Assembly: GCA_963920635.1 (NCBI GenBank)
Contig: OY987299.1
Coordinates: 19,023,401 to 19,087,400 of the forward strand
Reading direction: 5' to 3'
DNA length: 64,000 bases
From: Pseudeuparius sepicola
Taxonomy: Eukaryota; Arthropoda; Insecta; Coleoptera; Anthribidae
Positions within the stretch are counted from its first letter, which is position 1; each line of letters begins with the position of its first letter. Position numbers and translations under genes: made by a program. Of the stretch, positions 43,601 through 55,987 are shown in pieces. The notes under the pieces were generated by a model. That model was not told the DNA's origin. It ran no database searches and saw only the letters and a list, made by a program, of their open reading frames with translations.

Positions 43601-45545
43601 CGGAGGGGTGGATACAGCGGGTTTCAATATTTGCGGGTATTCATTTTGGATGGGGGAGAGAGCCCGGCTTTGAGTATTTGGGGTTGGCGCGGTATTAATG
43701 GGGGGGGGCTGGTGGAGTTCGGGTAGAGAATATGAGGAGAAAAATGTGTGGATGAATGCGACGACGTAAATATACCTAATGTTCGCATTAAATAAAACCA
43801 TACCCGGGGTATATTAGAGAAATTTTAGATCGGGAGATAGTGACAGATTTTTGGACGTGATTTTGCTCAGTATGCCTTTCAAAGGGCAATATGTTGCGTA
43901 TATTCTCACAATAATAAGGTATAAATCAGAGAGGCATCCTGGGTTCTTCATATAGAAAAGTGAGTTTTCATTTATTCGAAAAATATGTGTTTTGATATGA
44001 TTTTAGTCAGGCTGCCAAGTGTTTTATAATGAAGTTCAAAGTTCAAAATAGGAACAAATCTACAACGTTAAAAACATGTATTCTATTTAAAAAATTAAGA
44101 AAGTTGCATCTGTGGTAGGTTGAATTACTGATTCATCTCCTGATGATGCTAACTTGGTTAGCAAAACGCGCGTCGAGTGCAAAAACAACGTTATTGGTAT
44201 GTGGATTTAAGCGTAATAAGAATAGTGTATCGCCAATAGGTTCCAAATTCCCAACTTAGATAAAATATATAATGTTTCTTCAACGGCAGCTATACCCCTC
44301 TACACTGCTTACGCTTACTAATATCTATTGCATGCGCCCCACGTTTTTCGAATCTTTATATGAGGCTAGGAGAAATTATTTAAGTGTTTAGGCAGTTTTT
44401 ATATTATTTTATTATTTTATACTTTTTAGTCCTTTTTAAAAACGTGGTATATTAAAATAACATATTTAAATTTTATTATTTTCTGCTTTTTAGTCTTGTT
44501 TGAAATTTTGCAATCGATTTTAAACATCTTGATGAGATTAAGACAGAAATATGTGGCAAATTTCAGGTTTATTAATTAATTTGTGGTTGCTTCTGGGGTA
44601 CTCATAGTGTGGAGTATTGTGAGGGTGAGAATTATTATTATTATTAATTCCAGATCCTTCTTACTTACCAATGCATGTGCTTATCTGTTGATAAATTTCC
44701 ACTAGTAAAATATTTTTATTTATTAGGTATTCATAATTTTTTTATAGTAAGAAATAACATATTGATAATATGTAGTATATACCCCATTAATTATGCATTG
44801 TTATCCTGGTCTGAGTTATGTTTAAAGTTTCAAGTCTCTAACTCGTCGGAAAATTAGTTTATAATCGATTGCAAAATTTGACGAACAGAGGAACAGGAGG
44901 AAAAGAAAGCGAGTTAATAAAAACGTGGTAAAAAGCATTAATTTATTAAATCAAATAATGAAAAAATAGATCTAGTCTAGTTTGTCATTTTAATGTTATT
45001 TTTGTATTATAGAGAAGTTTTTGTAAATCAAAAAGCTTGTCGAGCGAAATGTTCCGAAAGGGTAGGTACCAATTAATTTTATTGGACAGTGAGTGGTTGG
45101 TAAGCAAGTAGGTGCCTTCTTGCCAAAGTATGTATTCTCTTTACAATCCGCCTGACAAGCTTTTTGATTTACAAAAACTTATCACAATTTGGCAGTGAAT
45201 TATCTTAACAAAAACCTAGACTTCTTTTATTTTATTCTTTTTAGTACATGGCTTAAAAAGTTTGTTTTTATCTTTTATTTTTTATTGTATTCGTTTTAGT
45301 ACATGGCTTAATTAAACGCTTGTTTTACCTTTTATTTTATTTTGTGCTTTTTGGTAGGTACCTATTTGATTCCCAAACCAGGACAGGAGTGTGGTAAAGA
45401 AATTTAGTCCGACATCTTTGGGCATCCGCTATGTATACCTATTGGATTTAGTGGATGGTGTCACTTATACCTTATTATTTTGTACTCGTCGTCAAACCCT
45501 TTCATTTGATACCTGTGTCAAGTAGGTTGTGCAGAAGTAGGTAAT
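43601..45545. other. Lim3 5' flank, AT-rich, mostly featureless
   Basis: Only an inverted pair GTTTTTGTAAATCAAAAAGC / complement at about 45011-45182 (MITE-like) stands out. The rest is AT-rich with no coding signal. Confidence 0.5.
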
Positions 45546-45962
45546 CCGCCATCTTCGGGCGGCCGCCATATTGAATTTAGTGTGATGTCACTAACTTTAT
45601 TGTTTTCTATTCTTCAAGCCCTTTCATTTGATACCTATATTAAGGGGGTTGAAAAAAAAAATGTAATCCGCCATCTTGCAGCAGCGGTCATATTGAATTT
45701 ATTGTGATGTCACTAACTTTATCATTTTCGACTCTTTAAGTCCTTTCATTTGATACTTATATTAAGGGGGTTGACAAAAAATACATCATCCGCCATCTTG
45801 TGGCTTCGGCACGGCTACGGCTACAATATTGAGTATTGCATATTATTGTATTGTCACCAGAACTAAAGGTGTGTGCAAAAATTCAGCTCAATCGGATGTC
45901 AAGAAGTGGTTCTAATTCAGCTTGCAAGATTCGACCCACACACACACACATACATACATACA

Positions 45963-45995
<33 letters not shown>

Positions 45996-46042
45996 GCATA
46001 TATACATACCTACATGCATACATACATACATACATACATACT
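45546..46042. repeat. Degenerate 122-bp tandem repeats ending in a CATA microsatellite
   Basis: Three units start CCGCCATCTT at about 45546, 45668 and 45790. Each carries ATTGAATTTA and, in the first two, TGTGATGTCACTAACTTTA. They are followed by TTCAGCTCAATCGG and an (ACAT)n tract from about 45940. The arrangement equals that at 49946-50360. Confidence 0.65.
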
Positions 46043-46924
46043 AACATCAGTAATTTCATGTAATGCTCTAGAGTCCGATTTTCCATGAAGGTACCACACA
46101 ATTTTTTATTGGATAAACAAGTTGTAATAAGTAGGTAATATTTAAATATTCTGCCACAGTTGGGAATAATGAGAGCGCACCCGATTTGCCCTGCTCTCAT
46201 AATTTTAATCAATGTTTCCAATATTTAAACAACTGTTTGTCATTCATTCAAAATTTGAAATATTATATTTTTTTGACAGCTCAAAAACGTGAGATATAAT
46301 ATAGTAGTATGACGTTGACAACAATGCGAAAATTGAAGCAATGGGCGTTTTGGGGCACTCCCCTATTAGAAAAATTGACCTTTAAATTTAATTTGAGCGC
46401 CTTTTCCGGTCGCAAAAAATACCTATATGAAAATGAAAAAATATTTTTGGGCATTCTTTTCAACATACTTCATGATGCACTTATAAAAAAATAGTGTAAA
46501 AATGGCGCATTATTTGAGATACATGGTACCTATGCCATTATTTGTCACTTACCTCAAAAACGGTGGATTCCATAACATCTTATCAACATACATCAAGAAA
46601 ACATTTTTTTATGAAAGTGCTCTAAATTATCTTGAGCCAAATTTGAGATACTTTGAAGGAAAGAAAAATGGAGGGGCAAAAACTATATACCTACACCCCT
46701 GCGGGTGCGTGCCTATTAGTAAAAAATCTATGGCACGCACACCTGTTTGTATTAAATAAATTAATATTTTTTTCATTGCCTTTTAGCACCTTGTAGTATC
46801 TCGAAAACGAAGCATTTTCGGATACTTGTTAATATGAACTTTTTTCAATTTGTGACGTAGAAAACATTTTTGCTACTCCCTGTATACATAGATGCAACAT
46901 AGCAAACATATTCTCTCAAAATAA

Positions 46925-47740
46925 ACTACTCAGGGTGATTTAGTTTTAAATGCCGAAAATCCAAGGATCACTAGAATATCGAAAAATCTTGCCAGTTTGT
47001 TAAACTTTTTTATAAGAATAAAATACAGTGCGTGAAAATATGTAGACTTGCTTTAAATAATCAGTTGTGGAGAATTGCGTAGGTAATTAGTACCTATACA
47101 TTTAGTGTTACCAAAAAAAGAACCACCTTGTGTAGTAATTAAATTTATTGGGTTCTTTATGTAGATTTTAATGTGAACAAAAATGTCCTCCCAGTATGCA
47201 TATTTACGTTTCCTATACGGTCAACGCTACTCGTTGCGGCAGCCAGCTAGGAAACGTAACGTAACGCGCTCTGATCGCTCCGTTTCCTAGACGGAAAGCG
47301 CAACGCTATATTAATAAATGCCGGCTTTATGCAAAAAAAGGTAGATTGGACTGTCATAACAGCAACAAACACATCAAACCTTTATTATTTGGTAAATAAA
47401 TAAGTGTATCAACAGATACATTTTAATGTATAGGAAACGGAGCGATCAGAGCGCGTTACGTTACGTTTCCTAGCTGGCTGCCGCACCGAGTAGCGTTGAC
47501 CGTATAGGAAACGTAAATATGCTCCCGGCATTTCTAAGAAAGTGTTTCATGGCAAATTTGATTTTTGACTAGTAATTTGTTCCATAGTAAGATCCAAGGT
47601 AGAAAAAATGCGTCTCTTAGGCAGTTTAAATGAAATAACAATATCTTTTTCCAATAAACTTATACCCATTCAAAATTTTAATTTTCAAAATTCAGAGCGT
47701 GCCGTAAATGGTAATTTCCCTAAATGTTTGAGATTCTCTG
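46925..47740. mobile_element. Diverged fold-back relic with a nested element
   Basis: CAGGGTGATTTAGTTTTAAA at 46931 resembles the GTGATTCAGTTTTATT termini, and parts of 47.10-47.20 and 47.53-47.70 kb resemble the core at 10.8-11.36 kb. A TIR element is inserted at 47198-47522. Confidence 0.45.
47198..47522. mobile_element. 325-bp TIR element, GCATATTTACGTTTCC ends
   Basis: Arms of about 90 bp (GCATATTTACGTTTCCTATA, then GTCAACGCTACTCG and CGTAACGCGCTCTGATCG) are almost perfectly complementary at the two ends. The loop of about 150 bp has no ORF. Confidence 0.7.
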
Positions 47741-47789
47741 TGCATTAAGTTCCATAAAGAGCCTTCTTTCTTTGTGTACTTTTTTGTCC

Positions 47790-48025
47790 CTCCCCAGGCT
47801 CCCTTAGCCGGGATAACATAAATAATTCAGGGGAGTCGGAAAGATTTCCGGGCGCCCCGGCCCCCGGCGGACTTTGAAAAATATATGGCGCTGGCTCCGG
47901 CCAGAAGATTCACAAAAGGGAAACGGCAAGGCAGAGCTCGCCCCTGGCTATATGCGCCAGTTTTAATTTGGGCTTCAGCTTCGACCCCCGCATCTCTTTT
48001 ATTATGCACGGACACACAGGGTATG
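47790..48025. promoter_or_regulatory. Isolated GC-rich island, possible enhancer
   Basis: Unique-looking, non-palindromic and GC-rich sequence in AT-rich DNA about 4.5 kb upstream of Lim3. It contains short AT homeobox-type motifs (TTTAAT, TTTATTAT). No plausible exon. A regulatory role is inference from composition and position. Confidence 0.25.
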
Positions 48026-49474
48026 TATTCCTGCTGAAATTCATACTATAATAAGATATTAATAATAATAATAAACGAATAAAACCCCAGACCAATAATA
48101 ATATAGACGGCATTGTAATCAAAACTGCACAGGGCGCCACAAGCTACCTAATGTTCTACACCACAACAAATCCACAGCGTGTGACGACCGTCTCCCGGCG
48201 GTAGCGGCATTGCCAGCTTGTGCGACTCGGCGCAGCTTATAACGACAACATCGTATGCTTTCTCTCTCTCTCTCTCTTCAACTATATACAGGGTGATTCA
48301 GTCACCACAGGTGCAAAAAGAGCTAAATAGGAATCCGAAATTAAAACTATTCTGAAGTCAACCAAAAAAAAAATTAAAAATATTTTTCTAAGTGCATTAA
48401 AACCCCTTCTTAAGGGCGCTTTATTAGTCAGCTGACATAAGTTGGCGCGTCAAGGCTTGTGCGTAGTTGCCAATTGCACAACATATCGTAAATTTAGTTG
48501 TTTTTACGTGTTCATAGAAGTTTGAAATAATGTATAAATATTGAGAAAATCCTAAAAGGTTGATATTTTTGTGTTTTTTTAATTTTCCGGGAAACATAAT
48601 TTAGATTCTACTACAAGAATGTCTAATTTGACTCCACTGCTTCTTCGGTTAGGTTTGTAGATGGTAGAGCGCCACTTTACGCGTACTTTCGTGTTGCATT
48701 AAAAAATCCTGTTCATCAAAATGAATAGAACACGCGCATACATAGAGACCTTCCAGAGAATATTATTGTCGATGACACCGAGAGTACCTACTACGCCACT
48801 TTCTAAATTTAGTTTTTTCTCTTGAAAACCTAAAAATCAGCAAAAAATCAGAAAATATCAATGAAAATTTCATGTCGAAAAGGTACAACCAATAAAACAC
48901 AAGCATTTCTTAACTTGTGTATTTTTCGGAAGTCACCCTCCCATAAGCACCTAGCTGTAAGATTAATAAGTGGAAATCTCCCTCTTATACAACAATAACA
49001 CCAGTCACCATATGTCACCAATTTAATTGTGTTTTCAAATAGTTTTGACATGAAATTTCATGCTCTAGGGAGATTATAAGTAAAAAAACAATATTAGATG
49101 GCAAAAAATTATACCTATTTACTTACCAATGGGATGTAATTTCACAATCTGGATGTAAAAGTCTCTTTGCATTTTTACAATGCTTTACCAAATCATATTT
49201 TGATTTCGTAAATATGAAAATGAAAAGCTATTAACCGTACAAAATATAAAGGAGAAATCGCGATTAAAAACTAAAAACGCGTCTCTCAAAAATCCCTGTA
49301 TATAAATCCTTTATCTACGCTCAAAAAGGCATATTATGTCACGCTGACTTTTTCCTATGTTTATGATTTTACCGGCGCCTTCAAAAAGTATAATGCAATA
49401 TCATTCATACAGTATAAATAAATTTAAACAAAGAATAAAGTAGCCACCATTCAAACTGTCAATATAGGGTTAAA

Positions 49475-49810
49475 AAAATAAATTAAAAGTAAAAAAATAT
49501 TTTTAAAAAAAGCTTTTATTTAAATGCGCTAAAAAGAATAAAATAATCTTTTCTTTTAAAACTTTTACTATCAACTTATAACGTTATTCCACAATTTATA
49601 TGATATAAAAGCTTGTCGCGAGATTTAAGTAGTGGTATTTACTTAGTTTGAAAACTTAAATCTCGCGACAAGCTTTTATATCATATAAATTGTGGAATGA
49701 CGTTATAAGTTGATAGTAAAAGTTTTAAAAGAAAAGATTATTTTATTCTTTTTAGCGCATTTAAATAAAAGCTTTTTTTAAAAATATTTTTTTACTTTTA
49801 ATTTATTTTG
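49475..49810. mobile_element. 336-bp fold-back, arms nearly identical
   Basis: Arms 49475-49630 and 49654-49810 are complementary with one mismatch noticed, around a 23-nt loop. The inner arm sequence AAGCTTGTCGCGAGATTTAA resembles the arm of the pair at 45.01-45.18 kb. The near identity suggests recent origin or gene-conversion-like homogenisation. Confidence 0.8.
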
Positions 49811-49945
49811 TAATTTTTAGTTTGGCCAGGTGTCTGAGTCTATTCATCTCAGTTAACGCATCATTGTTGCAAGGTCGTTTGCCGGTTGGTTTAGAACAGT
49901 CTAGCTCTTCAATGAGGAGACCTTCTAATGACCATCTTGGGTGTT

Positions 49946-50360
49946 CCGCCATGTTGGATTTAGAATGACGTCACACATATAATCATGCATTGTCATCCAA
50001 ATTAAACGTGTGTACAAAATTTCAGCTCGATCGGTTGAAATTTAACTAGTCCGCCATCTTGATGTTCCGCCATGTTGGATTTAGAATGACGTCACACATA
50101 TAATCATGCATTGTCATCCAAATTAAACGTGTGTACAAAATTTCAGCTCGATCGGTTGAAATTTAACTAGTCCGCCATCTTGGGTGATCCGCCATGTTGG
50201 ATTTAGAATGACGTCACACATATAATCATGCATTGTCATCCAAATTAAACGTGTGTACAAAATTTCAGCTCGATCGGTTGAAGATATCTGCTTCAAAATT
50301 GAGTTGCAAGATTCCACCCGAACAAATTACATACATACATACATACATACATACATTGCA
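49946..50360. repeat. 121-bp tandem repeat, three copies, ending in a CATA tail
   Basis: Units start CCGCCATGTTGGATTTAGAA at 49946, 50067 and 50189 and are almost identical. Each contains TGACGTCACACATATAATC and TTTCAGCTCGATCGGTTGAA. The array is followed by GAGTTGCAAGATTCCACC and (CATA)n. The structure resembles a non-LTR retroelement 3' end, but no coding part is present. Confidence 0.75.
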
Positions 50361-50864
50361 AGTTAAATAAAATAAAAATAAAATAGGGCCAAAAGCGGTA
50401 CATGTTAATATACAGGTATGTGGAGTATAAGTAAATCTCGACTTTTCGACCTAAACTTCATCAGATCGCGCGGTAGGCCTTGACTTTTAGATTTTTAAAA
50501 TGTCTAGTATGCGCCTTCGCCACCTTTCGGAAGATCTATCTAACAAAGATTTTGAAAGTCAACCAATGACTGAACAAATTGATCTAGGGCGGGATACTTT
50601 TTAGTCTTTCACGCCTATATTGGGACATCTTGACATCTATATCCATGGCCGCACTGTACATAATTGACAAACATACACAACACAAAAAAAATTGTAAAGA
50701 AATATTTATAGCAAATACAATTACTCACCAATGTTCTACTTCTGTAATCGGTATCTCTAATAAGTTATCGCATTTTCACGACCTCTCAAATGGATACTGG
50801 TATACCTAAATAATAATACATACATGAATTTACTAACGAGATATTGATAGGATACTGATCGATC

Positions 50865-51090
50865 ACCCCCATCCGCTATCGGCGACCGCCGCTCTCACAC
50901 CGCCATGAATCGGAATCCTTACGGGCGGCCGCATCCCCAGAGCCCGGGGCATAAATCGAATTTGCGGGCGGGAGCCGGTGCGATTTACGATGCCGTCTCG
51001 GGCCGCGGGCGGCCGGGCAGCTGGGCGGCCGCGTGCCGCCGCCGCCACGTGGCCAGTGCGGCCCGTGCGGCATCTGCTTCAATGCGGAAA
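50865..51090. promoter_or_regulatory. Isolated GC-rich island 2
   Basis: Very GC-rich with CACGTGG and CGGCCG motifs and no inverted repeats. Short ORFs on both strands are compositional. It could be an alternative promoter or enhancer for Lim3, or part of an unrecognised exon. Confidence 0.25.
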
Positions 51091-51682
51091 AAATAACAGT
51101 CGGTTATCAGGAAGCAATAATAATTAGTAAACGCCTAGTACTGTTAAAGTCTAGAGAATATCTCTGGACGCTGGCACTGTGCTCTACTACTACAGGCAGA
51201 AAAGCTTCTTTTATTTTTTTTTGATGGGCTGCGTCAATCCTATATACCTAGACAATTTACCCAGCTTCCATCTTTCAGACCTTCGTCTAACAATGTTGCT
51301 ATTCTTGACATTAATATTGGTTACAGCACGTTCATCTGGACTTAATCATCATGCCGTCTTTTTGAACACAACAGGTATATCATATCATCTGCTGTACCCA
51401 CTGGCTCGAAGCCTTTCCATTACCAATTACGAGACCAGGAGGCAGAGAGATTGCACAATCTTTTTACAACGGCTGTATTATGTCGCTTTGGAGTACATAC
51501 TCTAAGCACTCTCGCGAGTAACCTTCTAACGAAGGATGGCAGTTCACGTCGAGGTTCTAGCACACCAGAGAACAAAGTATGATACCAAGGTAACGAACGA
51601 GAGACCCAACATCTAACACTCTATGGATATTATAAAATACGTGGGACGGAAATCGCCCTGTGTAGGAATCAAGTTTTGTTAC

Positions 51683-52063
51683 AATATTTTGATATCTGAC
51701 ACGGTCATAGATGCCAGCATGTGGTGTTTCGATATTTTTATACTTAGCTGTGCGGCTTGTGGCTCTTTTCTGACCGCCAAAACTAAAACGTTTGAGGATA
51801 ATAATATTAATAATCCATCGGTAAGTAATTTTGTAATTTCAATTAACTTTGAGGTCATGCACCAAAGTGGCATAGGCGCTTGTGTAAGTACCTACTTCAT
51901 AATTGGAAATTTAAAATTAGAATTGTATTATGATGGATTGCTAAACTTAAAAACATAAACGTGCCTTATAATTTTTTGCCTGTATTGTAGATACTGATTT
52001 CACGGAAGATGAGGATTTCTGCCTCGAGTAGTTTGTTGGAACCATTCAAAGGTGCACGACACA
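51683..52063 (+). repeat. Dispersed repeat, copy 2
   Basis: It pairs with 20553-20933 and keeps the open frame ...[16 protein letters not shown]... to ...LLNLKT. The frame extends upstream to 51623 (MDIIKYVGRK...). The product is unknown. Confidence 0.55.
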
Positions 52064-52807
52064 AATGTTTTGTTACAAAAATATATGGCGACATGTTACT
52101 TTGGCACCAATGAACTGTCAATTTTGACATCTTTAACAACAACTTTTAAAACAAATATTGTGGTTTACCCTTTTTATTGAAATTTTTTGAATTATTGTAG
52201 ATTTAATTATTCCTTGCATATAAAAACTCAAAATTGCAAACCAAACAATAAAAGAATAAGGTTAGGCAAAACTGTCGGAAGATTCGATGATCTCAAGCTT
52301 AAGACAATTAGCTGACTCACTGCTTTGAGTATATATACATATAGGATAACTTCCATTCTCATAGCCCAGATAATACTGAAAGTATGTACATGAAAATATT
52401 TTCTGAGCATTTACCGTTAATGTTTTGCTAGTGAATGCAGTGACATGGCATGCTATTAGAATTCTTCATAACGGATGGTATCTCCTCGCTGGCGATTGTT
52501 GGGAAGGCCTGTACTTTTGTAAGTTTTCAGTTTGACGGAAAATTTTTGTTTGGTATACAGTTCGAAATTAAATTTTCTACCTGTCATATTACGTTGCCAA
52601 CATAATTTAGAAATACCCTGTATAAGCTGAAATCGTCTTTTTGCTTATTGAAGTACAGGAATTGAAGAACAAAATTTTAAGAAATAAAATTAACTTAAGA
52701 ACTTTTCTTAAATTAAAAAAATAAAAATATAAGTACAGGCCTTCTTATACCAAATCACAAGGTGGTATTAGGACTTGCGGGCATATATGGAAGAAGTTGC
52801 ATGTAAA

Positions 52808-52841
52808 CATTGAGTAAAGGAATATATTCCTTTACTCAATG
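52808..52841. mobile_element. 34-bp perfect palindrome, probable 7-bp TSD with one mismatch
   Basis: The arms are CATTGAGTAAAGGAATA and its exact complement, without a loop. The flanks are ATGTAAA (52801-52807) and ACGTAAA (52842-52848). Length and organisation equal those of the palindrome at 23892. Confidence 0.55.
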
Positions 52842-52979
52842 ACGTAAACTAATCACCTACAATTAATTGTAGAAGAGTTTGTACCGGTTAATTTTATTTG
52901 ACACTTTTCTCTTAATATCGCAAATAAGATAGGTAATTCATATATATGGTGATTCCTACAGCAACATTGTATGAAACAA

Positions 52980-53405
52980 AATATACTGATGATTGCCAAA
53001 TAGCATGAAACACCTGTGTGCGGTTACTAGTTTTTTTTTTGTTTTCTAACTTTGAGTGCTTATGCCCATTATCACTTTCTCTTGTATATGTATTCATTCT
53101 TTTACACTCACAATCTTACATCTCATTGTTGTCATTGTATCTTGGGCTATGAAGATTTCCACGCAGGTCGCTTTAGCAGCCTCCGTGTTAGTACAAGCCC
53201 CGAATTGGGGATGTGCTGACGGAAGCTGCAAATGTGCTGTTGGCTCCTGCCTGGACTTCATTTGTTGCTTCCCAAATCATTCCTATCTTTTTGATTTGGT
53301 TGATGTTACACCGTACTGATGATTGCCAAATAGCATGAAACACGTGTATGCGGTTACTATTTTTTTTGTTTCTAACTTTGAGTGCTTATGCCCATTATCA
53401 CTATC
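52980..53405. repeat. Direct repeats of about 90 bp flanking a small Cys-rich frame
   Basis: ACTGATGATTGCCAAATAGC to TGAGTGCTTATGCCCATTAT occurs at about 52984-53075 and 53317-53403. Between them the + strand frame from 53149 reads MKISTQVALAASVLVQAP then GCADGSCKCAVGSC and CC, signal-peptide-like with seven Cys. No family was recognised; it may be chance. Confidence 0.4.
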
Positions 53406-53409
53406 AAAA

Positions 53410-55369
53410 ATATTAATTATTCGTAATTTTCCGTTAATAATGCTTGTGCGGGGAAGCGGAGCGATTACATTATTTTGCCTTCGTTGCCATTTTGAGGCTA
53501 GGGCCGACTTTTCCCGATCAACCTATACGATAGCATTCGCTCAAGTACTACGGAAAACCCTAGAAAACAGTAACCTAATGAGTCTAGACTCTAAGGACAA
53601 TTACAAGTAAATCACACAGATAAAGCTATATTAAGGAGAGATACCGTGAATCCACAATTTGTCCAGCGCTCTTGGCCATCAGCGGTGTTTTTCTATAAAT
53701 ACATGTGCGTGCAGTCTGCCTCGACCTCAATTCGAACCAAGGTCGATCGAAGGCAGAAAAACATGCAGTCTAATAAATAGTTAGCAATGCTCCGAACATC
53801 GGCGGCACCGCGTTAAATTTACAAATGTACAAAAATACAGGCCTTCATACATCAAACATCATATATCGGACAGACTGCATGTAACGTAAATTGCCTACAG
53901 TTAGAGAAAATTTCGTACCGTTTAATTTTTATTTGAAACTTTTTTTTCTATAATCAAAAATAAAAGACATAAATAATGAAAACCATCGTAAGTGAGACAC
54001 GCTGTATTATTAGTAAAGCATCTCAACGTTATAGTTTGTAATGCCGAATGTGCTATTCAAATCAAATCAAAATTAGTGCACAATAGGGTACTTGAAAATA
54101 TTTTTAATTGCTCTAAAATTGTACTCTGTTTACAGTATTGCACCAACATAACACGTAAAAAACAACGGCTTTTAACCCTTATTTATTGATGATAATTAAA
54201 GACGAAGTTCCGTATATTGACTCCTCTATAGCAAAATAGTGTCTGTTTATGCTGCACACGTTGGAAACTATATCCGTCATCTCTGCCACGTAACGTAGTT
54301 AAAATATCTGTACCTATACGGAACATACTATAAATATTCAGGTATCAATAATGGGAGAAATATTCGCGTATGTGGCAACGTTACCCGCCCACCTAGGCAT
54401 CTAACCATATTCATATATCCACATGTCGTCTCAGGTCATCACAGGTACCTATGGTTTTCTGATCGGCAGATGACATCCCATGGTGCCAATGCCAATCGTC
54501 ATTCCGTATCTCGCTAAATCAAAACATTAGTAGATAATATCTGTGCGAATTATTATAGCTTATTATTGATATTTACTATTATATCTTGTTTGCGGACCTA
54601 GTTATCGTGTTGTTAGATGTGTAAGGTAGGTACAAAAGGTGTCATGGACCCTGAAAGGACAATCCGCAATTTGCCGAAATTGTATGCCTTTTTAGTAGCA
54701 CAATTTCTTCTAATAATCCGAAGTTAGCGTCTGCCAAAATTCATGGCATAAAACTGCAAAGGTTTGTACCTACGTTGTAGTAATAGTACAGTATTATGAG
54801 TTATTAATAAAGAGAGAATCTCGGCCTAGGGACCATCCTTGAAGGCGCGTTTATAAAGGCGCCATAGTGCTTAGAAGTAGGTACTGAGCCCGAATTCCGG
54901 ACTTTAGGCCCAACCTAGCCAAAAAAATTTGCAGGAAAACGATTGAATAGGTATTTACGAAAAACACACACTTCTTGACTAAATGTGGTTTCACGGGACA
55001 TCATAAGTCTGCGAGTTTGAGGTTAGAATTTTGAAATTTCAACTTTCCTTGCAACTTTCACTGCCGAATAAGGTTATGTCTCAGAACACTTCAGTGGTAT
55101 CGCTATGTTGCCAAATTGCCTTTTTAAAACACTTGTGACATCATAAGTGCTTTCCCGCCAAATTTCGAAGAAAGTCTAAAAACTTGGTAATTACGTAAAT
55201 ATATATTTTTAAATAATCGTAGGGTCTTAGGCAAGTATCCAGGAAATGTTTTGTCAAGTTTGTAAAATTTCGTAAAGTACCCTATTCTTAGGTCGCATTT
55301 AGTCTGAATTTTGAGAAATGTCGGGCAGGTTATTTCGGAGCAAAAGGAATCCATTTGCATGTGGGCGTC
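53410..55369. other. Lim3 5' flank, no feature recognised
   Basis: AT-rich DNA with short random ORFs and no clear TIRs. A weak hairpin (TCTGCCTCGACC / GGTCGATCGAAGGCAGA) lies at about 53716-53758, between TGCAGTCT repeats. Confidence 0.4.
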
Positions 55370-55670
55370 TGCACGGGCAGACTATGGCCCCTACGGGCTG
55401 TAGGTCCGGCCCTGCGCGCTGCGCACAGGCGCGGCTGACCGCCACGTAGGCACGCACGCCACCTAAATCATCCGTTTGGTCTGCGGTCCGCGGGGGATAC
55501 CTACAGTCAGGCCATAATCCATTCCCGATGTCCGTGGCGGAGTCCCGCGGGAATTTATTACCTGTGCGCCGGGGGTTCAGCCGGTCCCGCGGTTTACATT
55601 TTTCGATCCAGGACGGATATCCTGATTAGCCGTGGACATGCGATCGGGATCTGGGTTGGGCCATTTTCCT
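55370..55670. promoter_or_regulatory. Isolated GC-rich island 3
   Basis: GC-rich, non-repetitive stretch with TAATCC, GATTAG and ATTTATTAC homeobox-type motifs. No exon structure. A regulatory role is possible, inferred from composition only. Confidence 0.25.
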
Positions 55671-55987
55671 AATGTCGATAACACAAACTTATTACTGATG
55701 GTCGTGGACGCCTTAAGGCTTTATAAATAGAAAGTACCTCTCGACTGCTATATTCTTTTACAATTGACAGAATTCATCTAAATAACAACGCCAATAGTGA
55801 TGAAAAAAATTCCGTTCGAACGCCATAAACAGGCCGCAAATGGCCACCATATTAAATCTGTGACATTCAATCAAACAATATTTTCTGTGGGAAAAACTAG
55901 CGATAAGTGCTTGCATTTATTTGGATTCGCCGGAAATTATATTTTCTCTGTTTCCACACTAAAAACTGCGGATGGTATAGTTGTATG

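Noticed and set aside
50863..51224. Overlapping ORFs in the GC-rich island at 51 kb
   Set aside because: Ala/Arg/Pro-rich in all frames, as expected from composition; no splice-consistent exon recognised.
51179..51505. 108-residue ORF with a hydrophobic stretch
   Set aside because: The region from MLLFLTLILV resembles a signal peptide, but there is no family match, no splice context, and it lies next to repeat DNA. Not supported as a gene.
53149..53319. Metallothionein gene
   Set aside because: The CxDGSCKC...GSC pattern is suggestive, but Cys are too few and the leader is hydrophobic; kept only as a weak finding.
53700..53785. Further micro-hairpin with TGCAGTCT repeats
   Set aside because: The arms are imperfect and the direct repeats do not abut the hairpin ends on both sides, so it does not meet the pattern of the other six.
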